Shown here piece after piece: positions 18,455-27,853 of a stretch of 64,000 bases of DNA (position 1 is its first letter; each line of letters starts with the position of its first letter). This DNA is from CAWAPS01 sp963783945 (lineage in GTDB: Bacteria > Actinomycetota > Acidimicrobiia > Acidimicrobiales > Palsa-688). The stretch covers positions 1 through 64,000 of the forward strand of contig CAWAPS010000015.1 in assembly GCA_963783945.1 (NCBI GenBank), given 5' to 3'. A program made the position numbers and the translations under genes. The notes below the pieces were generated by a model that saw only the letters and a program-made list of their open reading frames with translations, was not told the DNA's origin and ran no database searches.

Positions 18455-19471
18455 GTGAAAATATTGGTTCTCGGTGGCACGCGCTTTCTTGGCCGAGCCA
18501 TAGTGCAACTGGCGACCGAGCGCGGGCACGATGTGACAATCTTCAGCCGCGGACGCCACGGCCGGGAACTATTCCCCGAGATTCGTAAGCTCCGCGGTGA
18601 TCGGAACGCAGATATAAGTTCTCTCCGAGGCGAAGCGTTTGACGCTGTAGTCGATACCTCCGCCTATCTGCCGGGCGCGGTGCGATCGGTTGCCGAGGTA
18701 CTTGGGGACCGAGTGCGCCACTACACCTTTGTATCAAGCATCGCGGTCTACAACAGCATCGTCTCAGGCCATTGGACCGAGGACTTGCTCGTGCGAGAGG
18801 CGAACGAGGCAGAGGTCTCGAGCGGAAAGGCCATAGAAGTGGGAGAAGTTGCAGGCGAAAGCTACGGTCCCCTGTACGGGCCGCTCAAAGCGTCCTGCGA
18901 ACGCGTAGTCAGACGAGACTTCAACAAAGCCCTGATCGTGAGACCGGGACTCGTGGTCGGGCCCTGGGACTTCGGTGGCGATCGCTTCACCTATTGGCCC
19001 CGTCGCGTAAGTGAAGGCGGCGACGTCCTCGCTCCAGGTCACCCGGACGATCCCCTACAGTTGATTGATGTAGGTGACCTCGCCGGCTGGATCATCCACA
19101 TGGTCGAGGGGGAGCAAGCTGGTACCTACAACGCCGTCGGAGAGCAGTCGACCATGGGCCGGCTACTGGGTGCCTGTCGTCTCGTGACCGGAAGCAAAGC
19201 CCGCTTCGTATGGGTTGACGACGACTTTCTCAACGAGGCAGGAGTGAGACCGATGGAGCTGCCGTTGTGGGCGCCTAAAGCCACTAAAGAGACTCTCTTC
19301 ACTACGTCAAATCAACGAGCCAAGACGGCCGGTCTTTCATTCCGCCCATTCACTGATACCATTGCCGCCACATTGGCGTGGGAGAAGGAAAACCAACAAC
19401 GCTCTTCATTTCGGCGTGAACGGGAACAAGAGATCGTCAGAGCATGGAATAGGCGCTCTCAGCCCGGCTAA
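18455..19471 (+). CDS. NAD-dependent epimerase/dehydratase (extended SDR)
   Basis: The protein is about 338 aa from GTG 18455, giving KILVLGGTRFLGRAIVQLA with the dinucleotide-binding GGTxxLG loop at the very N-terminus. A YxxxK-like pair is visible in LYGPLKASCE, and the substrate domain follows (GDVLAPGHPDDPLQLIDVGD, a conserved stretch in this subfamily). The longer frame back to ATG 18380 adds residues that precede the conserved beta-strand and is not favoured. GAGGA lies four bases before GTG. It may act on a nucleotide-sugar or similar substrate in the cytoplasm. It is a single gene, convergent with the SGNH hydrolase. Confidence 0.85.
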   Translation: MKILVLGGTRFLGRAIVQLATERGHDVTIFSRGRHGRELFPEIRKLRGDRNADISSLRGEAFDAVVDTSAYLPGAVRSVAEVLGDRVRHYTFVSSIAVYNSIVSGHWTEDLLVREANEAEVSSGKAIEVGEVAGESYGPLYGPLKASCERVVRRDFNKALIVRPGLVVGPWDFGGDRFTYWPRRVSEGGDVLAPGHPDDPLQLIDVGDLAGWIIHMVEGEQAGTYNAVGEQSTMGRLLGACRLVTGSKARFVWVDDDFLNEAGVRPMELPLWAPKATKETLFTTSNQRAKTAGLSFRPFTDTIAATLAWEKENQQRSSFRREREQEIVRAWNRRSQPG

Positions 19472-19515
19472 TTATCGCCAGGCATGACGTGCCCTCACCG
19501 GGCCGCAGGAACCGG

Positions 19516-20421
19516 TCAGGGCACCAGGCAGTGGGTTGGAGCCGGACCGCTCGCCGGGAACGCCCTGACGAGGCCGGTGGCGAAGGCCGCCGCTAGTACG
19601 GCCGACCCGGGGGAGTTGTAGTGGATACCGTCGGGTATGTAATAGCTCGGCTGGGCCAGCGCGGCCCAGTCCAGGACCCGCATATTGGGATGCGATGCGC
19701 AGCTTTGCAGCAGGGCGGCGTTCCAGGACTCCATGTTGCTCTCGGCGTACGGCCCGCTTGCCACCAGGGTCTTGACCGCGACCCACATGACCGGCTGGGT
19801 GCCTATGACCGACATCATGCGCTGGATCCGTTGCGGCGCGCTCACCCGTGAGCCCACGGCGATATCGGCGGCGTCGTTGACGCCCATGGCGATCACCCAG
19901 CATCCCTTGTAGCCAGAAGCGATGATCTGCCGCGCCACGGTGTAGGCGTTGGGCTGGTCCTCGTAGGTCTCCACGATGGACCGGGCGCCGGAGATCTGAA
20001 GGATCTGGTGGATTGCGCCGACCCGGGCGTAGCGGGCGTCGAGGCGCAGGGCCGGGCTGGGCAGGTAGTTTGCGGAGACGAGGCTCTCCGAGGTCGAGTC
20101 GCCGATGTGCACGACGGCGTGGCAGGATGACGTGGTCGCCGCTGGCGTCCTGGCCGGACGGGACGCGACGGGGCGTGCGGCTCTGCTGACCGCGGTCGTG
20201 CTGGTGGCGGTGGCCGGCTTCGTGGTCGCGACGGTGGTCGGTGTCGTGGCGGTGGACACCGGCGTCGGGCTGGGCGCGGCGCCGTTCTGCGGGGAGGCGG
20301 AGTGGCTGGAGGGCAACACCACAGCTAATGCGATCCCGACGGCCGCCGCAATCCCCAGCCCGGCTACTACCGCGGTCCACCCGCGCCAGCGGTGGCGATG
20401 AAGGTGACGTGGCGAAGGCAC
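19516..20421 (-). CDS. Secreted/anchored SGNH (GDSL) hydrolase
   Basis: This 301-aa protein has a basic N-terminus, one membrane segment (about residues 16-36) and a Ser/Thr/Pro/Ala-rich linker (about 40-98). An SGNH hydrolase domain follows: block I is HIGDSTSES with the nucleophile in G107-D108-S109, the oxyanion Asn is in AMGVNDAAD, and the catalytic Asp/His pair is in YIPDGIHYNSPGS. It is therefore a surface-exposed esterase or lipase, perhaps removing acyl groups from wall polymers or exogenous esters. Homologues with this anchor-linker layout are common in actinobacteria. It is convergent with the epimerase gene. Confidence 0.88.
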   Translation of the reverse strand: MPSPRHLHRHRWRGWTAVVAGLGIAAAVGIALAVVLPSSHSASPQNGAAPSPTPVSTATTPTTVATTKPATATSTTAVSRAARPVASRPARTPAATTSSCHAVVHIGDSTSESLVSANYLPSPALRLDARYARVGAIHQILQISGARSIVETYEDQPNAYTVARQIIASGYKGCWVIAMGVNDAADIAVGSRVSAPQRIQRMMSVIGTQPVMWVAVKTLVASGPYAESNMESWNAALLQSCASHPNMRVLDWAALAQPSYYIPDGIHYNSPGSAVLAAAFATGLVRAFPASGPAPTHCLVP

Positions 20422-20473
20422 CTGTCTAGCGTTCCACAGTCCGGAGCCTGGTGGGTGCTTCCCCCGGTGGCTG

Positions 20474-21767
20474 TCAGGAGGACTTCAGCTTCCGCTTGAT
20501 CAGAGCGGCCCCGTTTGGGGAACCAGCGACTACGTCGGGGTCAAGATGCAGGGCTCGCACGGCTTCGATTGCCAAGCTGTCACCCAAACTGATCTGGGCG
20601 TGAAGCTTGCGGGCGATCTCACCGCGCTTCTTGCCCAGCGACTCAGTCTTCCATTTCTTCCATGCCCAGCGCCCGATCTTGTACACGAACACCGAGGCGC
20701 CGAGGCCACCGATGATTATGGCCGCCAGGGACGCGCCCACAGGGTTGGCGATGAGGATGGCTAGAGCTGTTCCGAGGGCAGCGAGCGCGGTCACTGTTCC
20801 GATCGCCCGCTTGATCACCTTCTCGTACTTTTGCCGTATGGCGTAGTCCACCATGGCTACCACCTCTTTTTTCGCCTCGGGGTCCCCCCAGAATTCGTCC
20901 GCCGCCTTCGCTGCCTCCTTCTTGGCCTTCTTCAGATCCCGGAGAACCCGGATTGAGCTCACCAAGGACCTGATGTCGAGGGCGGCTTTGAGCGCCGAGA
21001 AGAAGATCCCGGCTACCCCGGCGATCTGGTGGGCGAGCTCGAAGCCGCCGGCGGTCGCCGATACCACCGACGGTAGGGGCCTTCGCCCCGGCGTCTCGAC
21101 GGTTCTCACGCGAGAAGGTCCGCTTGATGGCGCTGCTCCACCCCGACAGCTTGCTCCCGACGCCCCGGAAGAATCCCTGCACGGCGCGGCCCGCCGGGGA
21201 CAATCGCCCGGGCTTGGCCGGCGCTGGTTCAGCGACCTCTTCTTTGCCCGCCTCCAGCTCTTGGACGAGCATCCGTTGAGCTTCCACCGGAGGGCCGGCT
21301 CCGCCGTCTTGCTGAGCGCTGAGCCACGAGGCGAAGGCGGGGGAACGGGGGAGCAACCGGGGAACGTCCTCCTGGACCACGTCGGCCTCACGGCGGGCCT
21401 CCTCCACCCGGCCGGGGTCGGCGCCTCCGGGACCGAGCTCTTGGGGCATGGCATCCGCCACCTGCTTCATCACGGGAGGAGCCTGCGCGGCCAGCCGCTG
21501 GCGTTCCGAAAGGAGTGGCGATGGAACCAGCGGCGCGGGCGCCGCCTCCTCCTCGACTGCGCCCTTACCCTGACGCTGGACCGGTAGCAAGGCGGCCGCT
21601 GCCAACGGGTGGCTGCCCGACCCTTTGAGGAGCGCGACCACGGCGCGGGTGCCGATCTGTCGCTGCAACTGCAGCACCGGGTGGCTGGGGCTGGATGTTC
21701 CCACGTGGTGCGGCCGGAAATGCCTCGCACTCGTCTGTGAGGCAGCGATGCGATTCTTGCCCACCAC
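20474..21767 (-). pseudogene. eCIS-cargo-like protein with one frameshift
   Basis: The reading from ATG 21767 begins with a disordered stretch and then PVLQLQRQIGTRAVVALLKG (LQRxxGxxAVxxLL at residues 34-47). This short leader motif is characteristic of proteins in actinobacterial extracellular contractile injection system (eCIS) loci. About 200 low-complexity, proline- and glutamine-rich residues follow. The frame shifts near 21080-21110 and resumes with GGFELAHQIAGVAGIFF, a lysine-rich coiled-coil segment, two adjacent hydrophobic helices (about 20690-20830) and a basic C-terminus ending at 20474. No eCIS structural genes are in the window. An orphan effector or a phage-derived protein are the two main readings. 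Confidence 0.6.
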
Positions 21768-22008
21768 GCCTCCTTCCGAGGGCGAGACGCCCTGCCAAGG
21801 TTCCAGTCGCCGACCCGCTATAGTACACGTGACGGGTCATCGCCGCGAGATAGGGATTGCTGTCCGCGCCTGCGCTGCATCACCGCCCGGGTGTTTAGCT
21901 CCGAGGCGGTGGTCTACGCTCGAAGTGCGAAGCGAGGGTCCGCCTGGGGCTGACCTCTGGATCAGACTTCGATTGAACGGGACGATATGGCGTAGCCCCC
22001 GCTTATAT

Positions 22009-23010
22009 TCACGGAAGTGATAATGGCAGCCCGAACCATGGGAGCACGCTACTTTCGAAGCGGGTCAACGCGCAGATGTGGTCGCCCCTAAGGGTCAGAA
22101 TGTAGAGGCCGATCGCCTGGTGGATGCCGCTCGTGGTGCGCACGTAGGCTCCGAACGCCGGTTGAGCGTTGGCACGAGTTGGCACCAATGCGAACCGGCG
22201 GCCCCCGCCAAACAGGGTTTCGCAGAAGCCTGCGACGATGTCTCGTCCCTCGTATTCGAACGGCATGGGCGGCATCGACATGAAGACGTCATCCGTTAGA
22301 AGGGCGACCAGAGCGCCGAGGTCGGCGGACTCCCACGCCCGGACGAACCTGCCCACGATTGCATCCTCGGAGGCAGAATTAGTGGGGGGAGGTGGTTGCC
22401 GGTCTCCGGTTGGCGCCCATCGGCGCTGCAGGCTGGCGCGCCCGCGTTCGAGCGCGCTGTTGACCGAGTCGACAGTCGAGTCCACCATGTCAGCCACCTC
22501 CTTCGCTTGGAACCCGAGGACGTCGCGCAAGATGAGAACGGCGAGTTGGCGAGGCGGTAGGACCTGCAGAGCGGTCACGAAGGCGAGGGATATCGATTCG
22601 GATTGCTCATAGCGCGCCTCCGGACCGGGAGGCCCGTCGATCGTGCCCTCCAACAGGGCGTCGGGATACGGCTCCAGCCAAACCACTTCGCCGAGCCGGG
22701 TCGGCGTGGGAGGTTGAATGTTGGGCACGTCCAACTGCTTGGCCGCTCGTCGACGGGCCGACCGTCGGGCGTCGAGGCACCGGTTGGTGGCGATCCGGTA
22801 GAGCCAGGTGCGTAGCGAGGCGCGTCCCTCGTATCCCCCGAACCCTCGCCAGGCGGAGAGGAGGGTGTCTTGGAGAGCATCCTCGGCGTCCTGAAGCGAT
22901 CCGAGCATCCGGTAACAGTGCACCTGCAGCTCGCGTCGGTGGGGCTCGGTCAGCTCTCGGAACGCGTCTCCGTCCCCGGACCGTGCCCGTGTCATCAGAT
23001 CAGCTGTCAT
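22009..23010 (-). CDS. ECF RNA polymerase sigma factor with SnoaL-like C-terminus
   Basis: This 333-aa sigma factor has region 2 at residues ~10-85 (FRELTEPHRRELQVHCYRML, EDALQDTLLSAWRG) and region 4 at ~140-190 (LPPRQLAVLILRDVLGFQ, then AKEVADMVDSTVDSVNSALE). A SnoaL/NTF2-like domain follows from ~220 (FVRAWESADLGALVALLTDD). This is the layout of actinobacterial SigG-like and ECF41-like factors, where the C-terminal domain senses a ligand or modulates activity in place of an anti-sigma factor. No anti-sigma gene lies next to it. It diverges from a RibD/DHFR-fold protein with ~160 bp between them, and that gene is a reasonable regulatory target. Confidence 0.93.
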   Translation of the reverse strand: MTADLMTRARSGDGDAFRELTEPHRRELQVHCYRMLGSLQDAEDALQDTLLSAWRGFGGYEGRASLRTWLYRIATNRCLDARRSARRRAAKQLDVPNIQPPTPTRLGEVVWLEPYPDALLEGTIDGPPGPEARYEQSESISLAFVTALQVLPPRQLAVLILRDVLGFQAKEVADMVDSTVDSVNSALERGRASLQRRWAPTGDRQPPPPTNSASEDAIVGRFVRAWESADLGALVALLTDDVFMSMPPMPFEYEGRDIVAGFCETLFGGGRRFALVPTRANAQPAFGAYVRTTSGIHQAIGLYILTLRGDHICALTRFESSVLPWFGLPLSLP

Positions 23011-23168
23011 TACGCTCTAATCACCTTCCTCCTGGCATCTCGCCTCCATGTCAGCTTGTAGAGACGGCGGCCGAGGGGCGAACTGGGCGGTTGGCCGGCG
23101 CCCAGTTTCCCGAGTCTCCGGCGTCTGATCTGGCGGAAGTTGGCTACGCCACCGAAAGGAGAACCGAA

Positions 23169-23747
23169 ATGGGAAAGATCGTTATCACTACCAATATGAC
23201 ACTCGATGGGGTCGTCCAGGATCCAGACGGTAAGGAGGGCTTCAGGCTCGGCGGCTGGTTTGGCCGGTTTGGAGGCAAGGACCTCGAAGAGTGGGCCAAG
23301 GTCGAAACTGAAGAGGCGCTCGGCGCCGAGGCTTTGCTCCTGGGTCGGCGGAGCGACGAGTGGTTCGCCACCCGGTGGCAGTCCCGCAGTGGCGTGTGGG
23401 CGGACAAGTTGAACAGCCTGCCCAAGTACGTCGTGTCTTCCACCCTGAAGGACGCCAAATGGTCCAACTCGACGGTCATCGGGCGCGACGCGGTGAGCGA
23501 GATCTCAAAGCTGAAGGAGCGGATCAATGGTGAGATCCTTGTGTACGCGAGCTATCAGCTCGTGCACACGCTGATCGAGCACGACCTCGTCGACGAAATG
23601 CGACTCGTGATCTTCCCGGTCCTGCTCGGCGCCGGCGACCGCCTCTTCGGCGAGACCAGCGGTAGGAGGTCCATGCGCCTCGTCCACGCCCACACCATCG
23701 GTGACGGGCTGGCCTTTGTCACCTACGAGGTCGTCCGGGAGGATTAG
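23169..23747 (+). CDS. Dihydrofolate-reductase-fold (RibD C-terminal) protein
   Basis: This 192-aa protein has the RibD_C/DHFR fold: KIVITTNMTLDGVVQDPDG at the N-terminus, AEALLLGRRSDEWFATRW in the middle, and the conserved C-terminal strand DEMRLVIFPVLLGAGDRLF. ATG 23169 is chosen because AAAGGAG lies about eight bases upstream; the open frame extending further 5' is not conserved. These proteins bind NADPH and are annotated as putative reductases of unknown substrate. It is divergent from the ECF sigma factor, a frequent arrangement for this family. A strong bidirectional hairpin follows. A 5'-truncated relative lies at 56130. Confidence 0.9.
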   Translation: MGKIVITTNMTLDGVVQDPDGKEGFRLGGWFGRFGGKDLEEWAKVETEEALGAEALLLGRRSDEWFATRWQSRSGVWADKLNSLPKYVVSSTLKDAKWSNSTVIGRDAVSEISKLKERINGEILVYASYQLVHTLIEHDLVDEMRLVIFPVLLGAGDRLFGETSGRRSMRLVHAHTIGDGLAFVTYEVVRED

Positions 23748-23779
23748 GGAACGTCGGACGGGCCTGCGGTCCGAAAGAG

Positions 23780-23812
23780 CGTATGCCCGCCCCCTGTTGG
23801 GGCGGGCATACG
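23780..23812. terminator. Bidirectional terminator hairpin
   Basis: CGTATGCCCGCCCC and GGGGCGGGCATACG are perfect 14-base inverted arms around CTGTT. On the minus strand the stem is followed by CTCTTTC. It lies between the convergent genes ending at 23747 and 23863. Confidence 0.85.
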
Positions 23813-23862
23813 GGCCCTGCTAGCAAGCGACAGCCTGCCGGTGACTAGCGTGATTGAGAGGA

Positions 23863-25161
23863 CTAGACCTTCTTGCCCGGGACAGTTGCACCGCAGATGG
23901 GGTCCATCCCCGATACCAGGCTGAACGTGGTGCCCTTGTACAGGGTGACCCAGATGCAGTTGTCGGCTCCGCTGACTTGGCCCCGGGTGTCCAGGGCGAA
24001 GCTGACCGAGTGGGTGCCGTAGAGACCGACGCCGTTGAAGCTGGTTATGCCGAGCATGGCGTTGATATAGGCGGATTGCGAGGGGTTGGACCCGGACGCC
24101 TTGAGTCCCTGGACGAACGCGTCGACGGTCATGTAGCCATAGTATTGGGCTTCGGTCGGAAGACCTGTGACTCCGGCCGCCTTGAGTTCGTTGGTGAACT
24201 GCTGGGTGGCACTGGTGTTCATCTCGACTGGCTCAAAGCCCAGGAGGAAGTACTGGCCTTGAGCGACCTGCTGGGCGCCCGGGCCGCCTTGGACCAGGTC
24301 GCCGCCGTAGCCAGTGCTGTTTAACACGACTTTGACGTCGATTCCTGCGTTGCGCATGGCGGCGACGAGGGCGAACGCGGTGTTCGTCTCGATGGGTGCC
24401 TCCAACGAGTCCACTCCGGCATTCTTCATCTGGATCGCGATCGGCGCGACATTGGTGGTACCCAAGGGGAGGTTGGCGTTGAGGTAGCCGACCTTGACGC
24501 CGGCGAGTTGGGCCGAGACGGCGTTTGATTTGGCCGTGTCCGAGGAGCTGGGAGAGGCGCTGTAGCCGACCGACCCCAGGTTGGTGGCGCCTAGCTGCTT
24601 GAAGGCCAGCCCTTGCTGGGTATAGACCGACGTGTAGTCGGAGGTGCCGGCCACAGAGAACATGTTCCGCGCCGTGCTCCATTCGGTACCATCGTTGTTG
24701 ACGCCCAACACCGGGATTCCCTTGGACGCCAGGAAGGGCTCGGCGCTAAAGGTGACGGCGGAGTAGGCGAACACGGCGAACACATGGTCCTGTTCGACCA
24801 GTTTCTGCGCGGCGGTGAGCGCCTGCTGAGGCGAGGTGCCGGTGTCCGCCACGACGGTCTTGATCTTGTAGCCCTCGCTCTCGGCCAGCGCTATGCCGGC
24901 CTTAACTCCTTCGGGAAAGGTCTTGGCGTTCGTCGACGCCGGACCGGTGACGTCGGTCAGCACACCCAGGGTATAGGTATGGCTGTCACCCGAACTCGCT
25001 GGGGTCGAAGCGCCAGGGCTCGCTGTCGTGGAAGAGCCGGAGCTCGGGGCTGCCGACGTGCTCGAGCTTGCCGGTCCGGACTTTGACGAGCTGCCACAGC
25101 CGACAGCGACCAGGACTACAGCGGCACCGACGGCGAGAAGTTTGATGGTTCTTTGGATCAC
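23863..25161 (-). CDS. Branched-chain-type ABC solute-binding lipoprotein
   Basis: This 432-aa protein has a lipoprotein signal (LLAVGAAVVLVAVGC, acylated C22) and a Ser/Ala/Gly/Pro-rich linker. A periplasmic-binding-protein type I domain follows from about residue 65 (LGVLTDVTGPASTNAKTFPE, then GVKAGIALAESEGYKIKTVV), including NNDGTEWSTARNMFSV and the late YYGYMTVDAFVQGL segment. It would capture a small ligand, classically amino acids, amides or aromatic acids, for a LivHMGF-type importer. No permease or ATPase genes are nearby, so the transporter is encoded elsewhere or the protein is a stand-alone sensor. It shares the hairpin at 23780 as its terminator. Confidence 0.92.
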   Translation of the reverse strand: MIQRTIKLLAVGAAVVLVAVGCGSSSKSGPASSSTSAAPSSGSSTTASPGASTPASSGDSHTYTLGVLTDVTGPASTNAKTFPEGVKAGIALAESEGYKIKTVVADTGTSPQQALTAAQKLVEQDHVFAVFAYSAVTFSAEPFLASKGIPVLGVNNDGTEWSTARNMFSVAGTSDYTSVYTQQGLAFKQLGATNLGSVGYSASPSSSDTAKSNAVSAQLAGVKVGYLNANLPLGTTNVAPIAIQMKNAGVDSLEAPIETNTAFALVAAMRNAGIDVKVVLNSTGYGGDLVQGGPGAQQVAQGQYFLLGFEPVEMNTSATQQFTNELKAAGVTGLPTEAQYYGYMTVDAFVQGLKASGSNPSQSAYINAMLGITSFNGVGLYGTHSVSFALDTRGQVSGADNCIWVTLYKGTTFSLVSGMDPICGATVPGKKV

Positions 25162-25691
25162 AGCGTGGGGCCCCCTCTGTGGAGCGGAGGGGTGAGGTCT
25201 CCGCTGAGCCGCTAATGCTAATTCGTGACCGCAAATGTTAGCCGACCAGTCGGAGCCTGTCTAGTCAGGCCCGTGCTGCAGTTGCGGCATTGCGATCGGG
25301 GCGCCGGAATTGGTCAGCAGCGACGCCCGTGGATTATTGAAGTGAAATGGTTCGGGCGGAACCCTAAACCAGGATGCCCGAAATCATTGAAGGAAGTCGC
25401 TGGCCCTTGAGTGGGGCACTTCGTTAATCGAACCGTGCTGACTCGAGGGACGGCTCGCGGAGGGCGCCGTCGGGGGTCTGCGAGAGATTTGGTTCACCAG
25501 GCATGGACCGGCGCATTACACCCACGACGCTAGAGGTAGCCGATCGGCTACTCTTAGCGTGACGTTCTCCCCGGGCGGTGGGAACGGGAGCAGGGACGGT
25601 CGCCGAGGGTGCGAGCTGTCCGGGCGGGCGATGCCAGTGCTGCGACACGTGTGCGCTGAGGCCGACGTGTCCGCCACTGTCAGCTAGCCGC
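25162..25691. other. Intergenic region, no gene recognised
   Basis: About 530 bp upstream of the solute-binding protein and downstream of the APH-like gene. No frame here has protein-like composition. It must contain the promoter of the solute-binding protein (start 25161), but I see no clear -35/-10 pair. Confidence 0.5.
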
Positions 25692-26735
25692 TCACGCCTT
25701 GTACGTCGAGCGCTCGGCCATGTCGGCTGCGTCTCTCATGGCCTTGACCACCGTGGGTCCGAAGCTTTGCAGTTTCGGGTCATTACCGGCGCGGGCGTAA
25801 CCCCGCTCCAAGACAACAGCGGCTTTGAAGCGGGCGAGGATGACGTAGTAGTCGAAGTCTTCGACCTGCCGCCCCGACAGGTCCGTGTACCGGGCGAGCA
25901 TCGCCGAGCGGCCCGGCATCCCCCGCATGTCCTTGATGCCGGGGCTGTTCGGCTCCGGCACCGACGTGGCCTCCGGCCAGCTGCCGAGCAGCCACGCCAG
26001 GTCAAGTTTCGGATCTCCGATCGTGCCCATCTCCCAATCGACGATGGCGGCCAACTCAGCCGGCGCGGCCGGCTTCAGCATCACGTTCGAGAAGGCGTAG
26101 TCGCCGTGCATTATCCCCGGTATGTAGTCGAGCGGTTTGTGGGACCGCAGCCACGCCGTAACTACGTCCATGCCCTCGAGTTCGCGGACCTTGATTTGCT
26201 CGAACATTGACGTCCATCGGTCGACCTGGCGCTCGTGGAATCCCTCCGGCCGGCCCAGGCCCTCCAAGCCTTGCTTCTTCCAGTCGACCTTGGAGAGCTG
26301 CGCCAGGCCGTCGACCATCTGTTCAGCGATGCCGGCTCGGGTGCTCATATCGCTGCGGAACGGCTCGGGCCACTCCTCCGGTGGCTTTGGCGCCGGCGAC
26401 CACCCCTCGACGAACTCCATCAGGTAGAAGGCGCGGCCGAGCACGGATGTGTCCTCGCACACGCCCACTACTGCGGCGTGCGGGACGTCCGTTCCGTCGA
26501 GGCTCTGGAGGATCCGGGCCTCACGAAGGACGCCCCTATCGCGGTCGGCCGGCGCGTGCGGCGGCGGGATGCGGATGACGCAGCCCTCGTCGCCGCGGCG
26601 GATCTCATAGATGACATTCTGGGTGCCGCCAGAGAGGAAGCGGTCCTCGATCGGCTCGCCCATGCCGGGCAGGCCCACCTTGTCCATCCAGGCCGCGAGC
26701 CGCGCCAGGTCGAGACTCACCCCGTTCTCCTGCAA
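25692..26735 (-). CDS. Phosphotransferase-family (APH/ACAD10-like) protein
   Basis: The 347-aa protein has the aminoglycoside-phosphotransferase kinase fold: an N-lobe beginning GGTQNVIYEIRRGDEGCVIR, the catalytic loop MHGDYAFSNVMLKP (H-x-D-x-x-x-x-N), and the metal site IVDWEMGTIGDPKLDLAW (the DFG-like position is DWE). Members next to acyl-CoA dehydrogenases in actinobacteria phosphorylate hydroxyacyl-CoA intermediates (as in ACAD10/11) or are broadly annotated as choline/APH kinases. No acyl-CoA dehydrogenase is adjacent here, so the substrate is open. It is full length and intact. Confidence 0.9.
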   Translation of the reverse strand: MQENGVSLDLARLAAWMDKVGLPGMGEPIEDRFLSGGTQNVIYEIRRGDEGCVIRIPPPHAPADRDRGVLREARILQSLDGTDVPHAAVVGVCEDTSVLGRAFYLMEFVEGWSPAPKPPEEWPEPFRSDMSTRAGIAEQMVDGLAQLSKVDWKKQGLEGLGRPEGFHERQVDRWTSMFEQIKVRELEGMDVVTAWLRSHKPLDYIPGIMHGDYAFSNVMLKPAAPAELAAIVDWEMGTIGDPKLDLAWLLGSWPEATSVPEPNSPGIKDMRGMPGRSAMLARYTDLSGRQVEDFDYYVILARFKAAVVLERGYARAGNDPKLQSFGPTVVKAMRDAADMAERSTYKA

Positions 26736-27256
26736 CCGTGCCCCCGACGATTCTGTGGCGTTCGACTGGGGGGCGTCCTGCCGCTCTCCGCTGTCGTCGG
26801 ATGTTTGCCAGCTCTACTCTGGTCTTCAACCATTCCTACAGCCTCTCACGACCAGAACCAGAACGCCCGGGCGTCCTTCCATCAACGGTGAACCGGCGAT
26901 CAGCGGCAGGTCAACCCCTAATGGCCTCGAGGAGCCAGCATGCGCTGATCGACAGCACGGAAAGAGGCTGTCCGCCAGCCGGAAAGACAAGTGCGTCTGG
27001 CCCGACTCCTTCGGCAGCCGACCACGGACGTCGTAGCCCTCGACCGGGTTGATGCCACCAACGTCGGACGGCTACTCGCGGCGGCCATCGACGTCACCAC
27101 CCGGTAAGCCGGGCAGGCCGGTATCGCCGCCGTGCGGTCTCACCCGCCGTCCGACCTGCACTTTTCCTAGACCGACTTCGAATACGCTGGGTTGGTGGGC
27201 AGCAAGCGCAGATGTCGATATATTGTTTCGGCAGGAATCTGGACGGAGGGCGTGCT
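26736..27256. other. Intergenic region with a probable PIN-domain relic
   Basis: Apart from a short relic reading at 26964-27107, I see no gene in this ~520 bp. GGAGGG at about 27243-27248 is the ribosome-binding site of the next gene. Confidence 0.5.
26964..27107 (+). pseudogene. Possible PIN-domain (VapC-like) toxin relic
   Basis: A 47-codon frame reads RQVRLARLLRQPTTDVVALD and then VDATNVGRLLAAAIDVTTR before TAA. The second half resembles the region just before the DVVDA metal motif of PIN-domain nucleases, and the stop arrives where that motif should follow. There is no start codon and no antitoxin partner. It may be a decayed toxin-antitoxin gene. Confidence 0.35.
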
Positions 27257-27844
27257 ATGAGCCATGCAGTAGCGGATGTCGAAGCAGGAACGGCTGTTGA
27301 GGTTACACGCCGATTAAACCACGTTGAGTTCGTGCACCGCCCGGGGGAACGGGACCTCGTATTCGCGCTGTTCGATCTGCTTGGCTTCCAGACGCTTCCG
27401 GTCATGGACGGCGAAGTCCTGATCGGAGTCGTGGACCCTCCCACATTCCAGCTGATGGACAACGACAACTACCTTGCGGGCAGGGAAGTGCGGCCTGAGC
27501 AGTGGGCCTTTGACCAGGCGCTCGCGGAGGCGTTGGGCACGGAACCGTTGGCGGCTCCCTACGCCGGCTTCCAGGATTTTCTCGCCCAGAAGCCGCACTG
27601 GGGAATGCACTTCGGCTTCCATCTAAGTTCCCCTGAGAAGTGGGAAGCGTCGGTCGCGCGCCTCGAGGATGTCGAAAAGCACGCACCTACCCTCAGCGGA
27701 CGCGTTCGGCTGCTCAAGGTCTTCCGTCGGGGTGACCCGGGCGCCCCGTCGGTCGCGCACCAAGCCTTTCTCTGGACAGATGTGATCGCCTCGGGTTCGC
27801 TGGCGCTCGGTCAACGCATCGAACTCGCCACTTTGCTTCCTTAG
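27257..27844 (+). CDS. VOC/glyoxalase-like protein
   Basis: The protein is 195 aa from ATG 27257, which has GGAGGG eight bases upstream; ATG 27212 is less likely. It begins its fold with RLNHVEFVHRPGERDLVFAL and FDLLGFQT, a strand-helix layout typical of vicinal-oxygen-chelate domains, and has a second half around WGMHFGFHLSSPEKWEASVA. Candidate metal ligands are the histidines in LNHVEF and HFGFH. The function is unknown; family members are lyases, dioxygenases or resistance proteins. A truncated DoxX gene starts 10 bp downstream, so the two were probably co-transcribed. Confidence 0.7.
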   Translation: MSHAVADVEAGTAVEVTRRLNHVEFVHRPGERDLVFALFDLLGFQTLPVMDGEVLIGVVDPPTFQLMDNDNYLAGREVRPEQWAFDQALAEALGTEPLAAPYAGFQDFLAQKPHWGMHFGFHLSSPEKWEASVARLEDVEKHAPTLSGRVRLLKVFRRGDPGAPSVAHQAFLWTDVIASGSLALGQRIELATLLP

Positions 27845-27853
27845 ACCCTGCCC

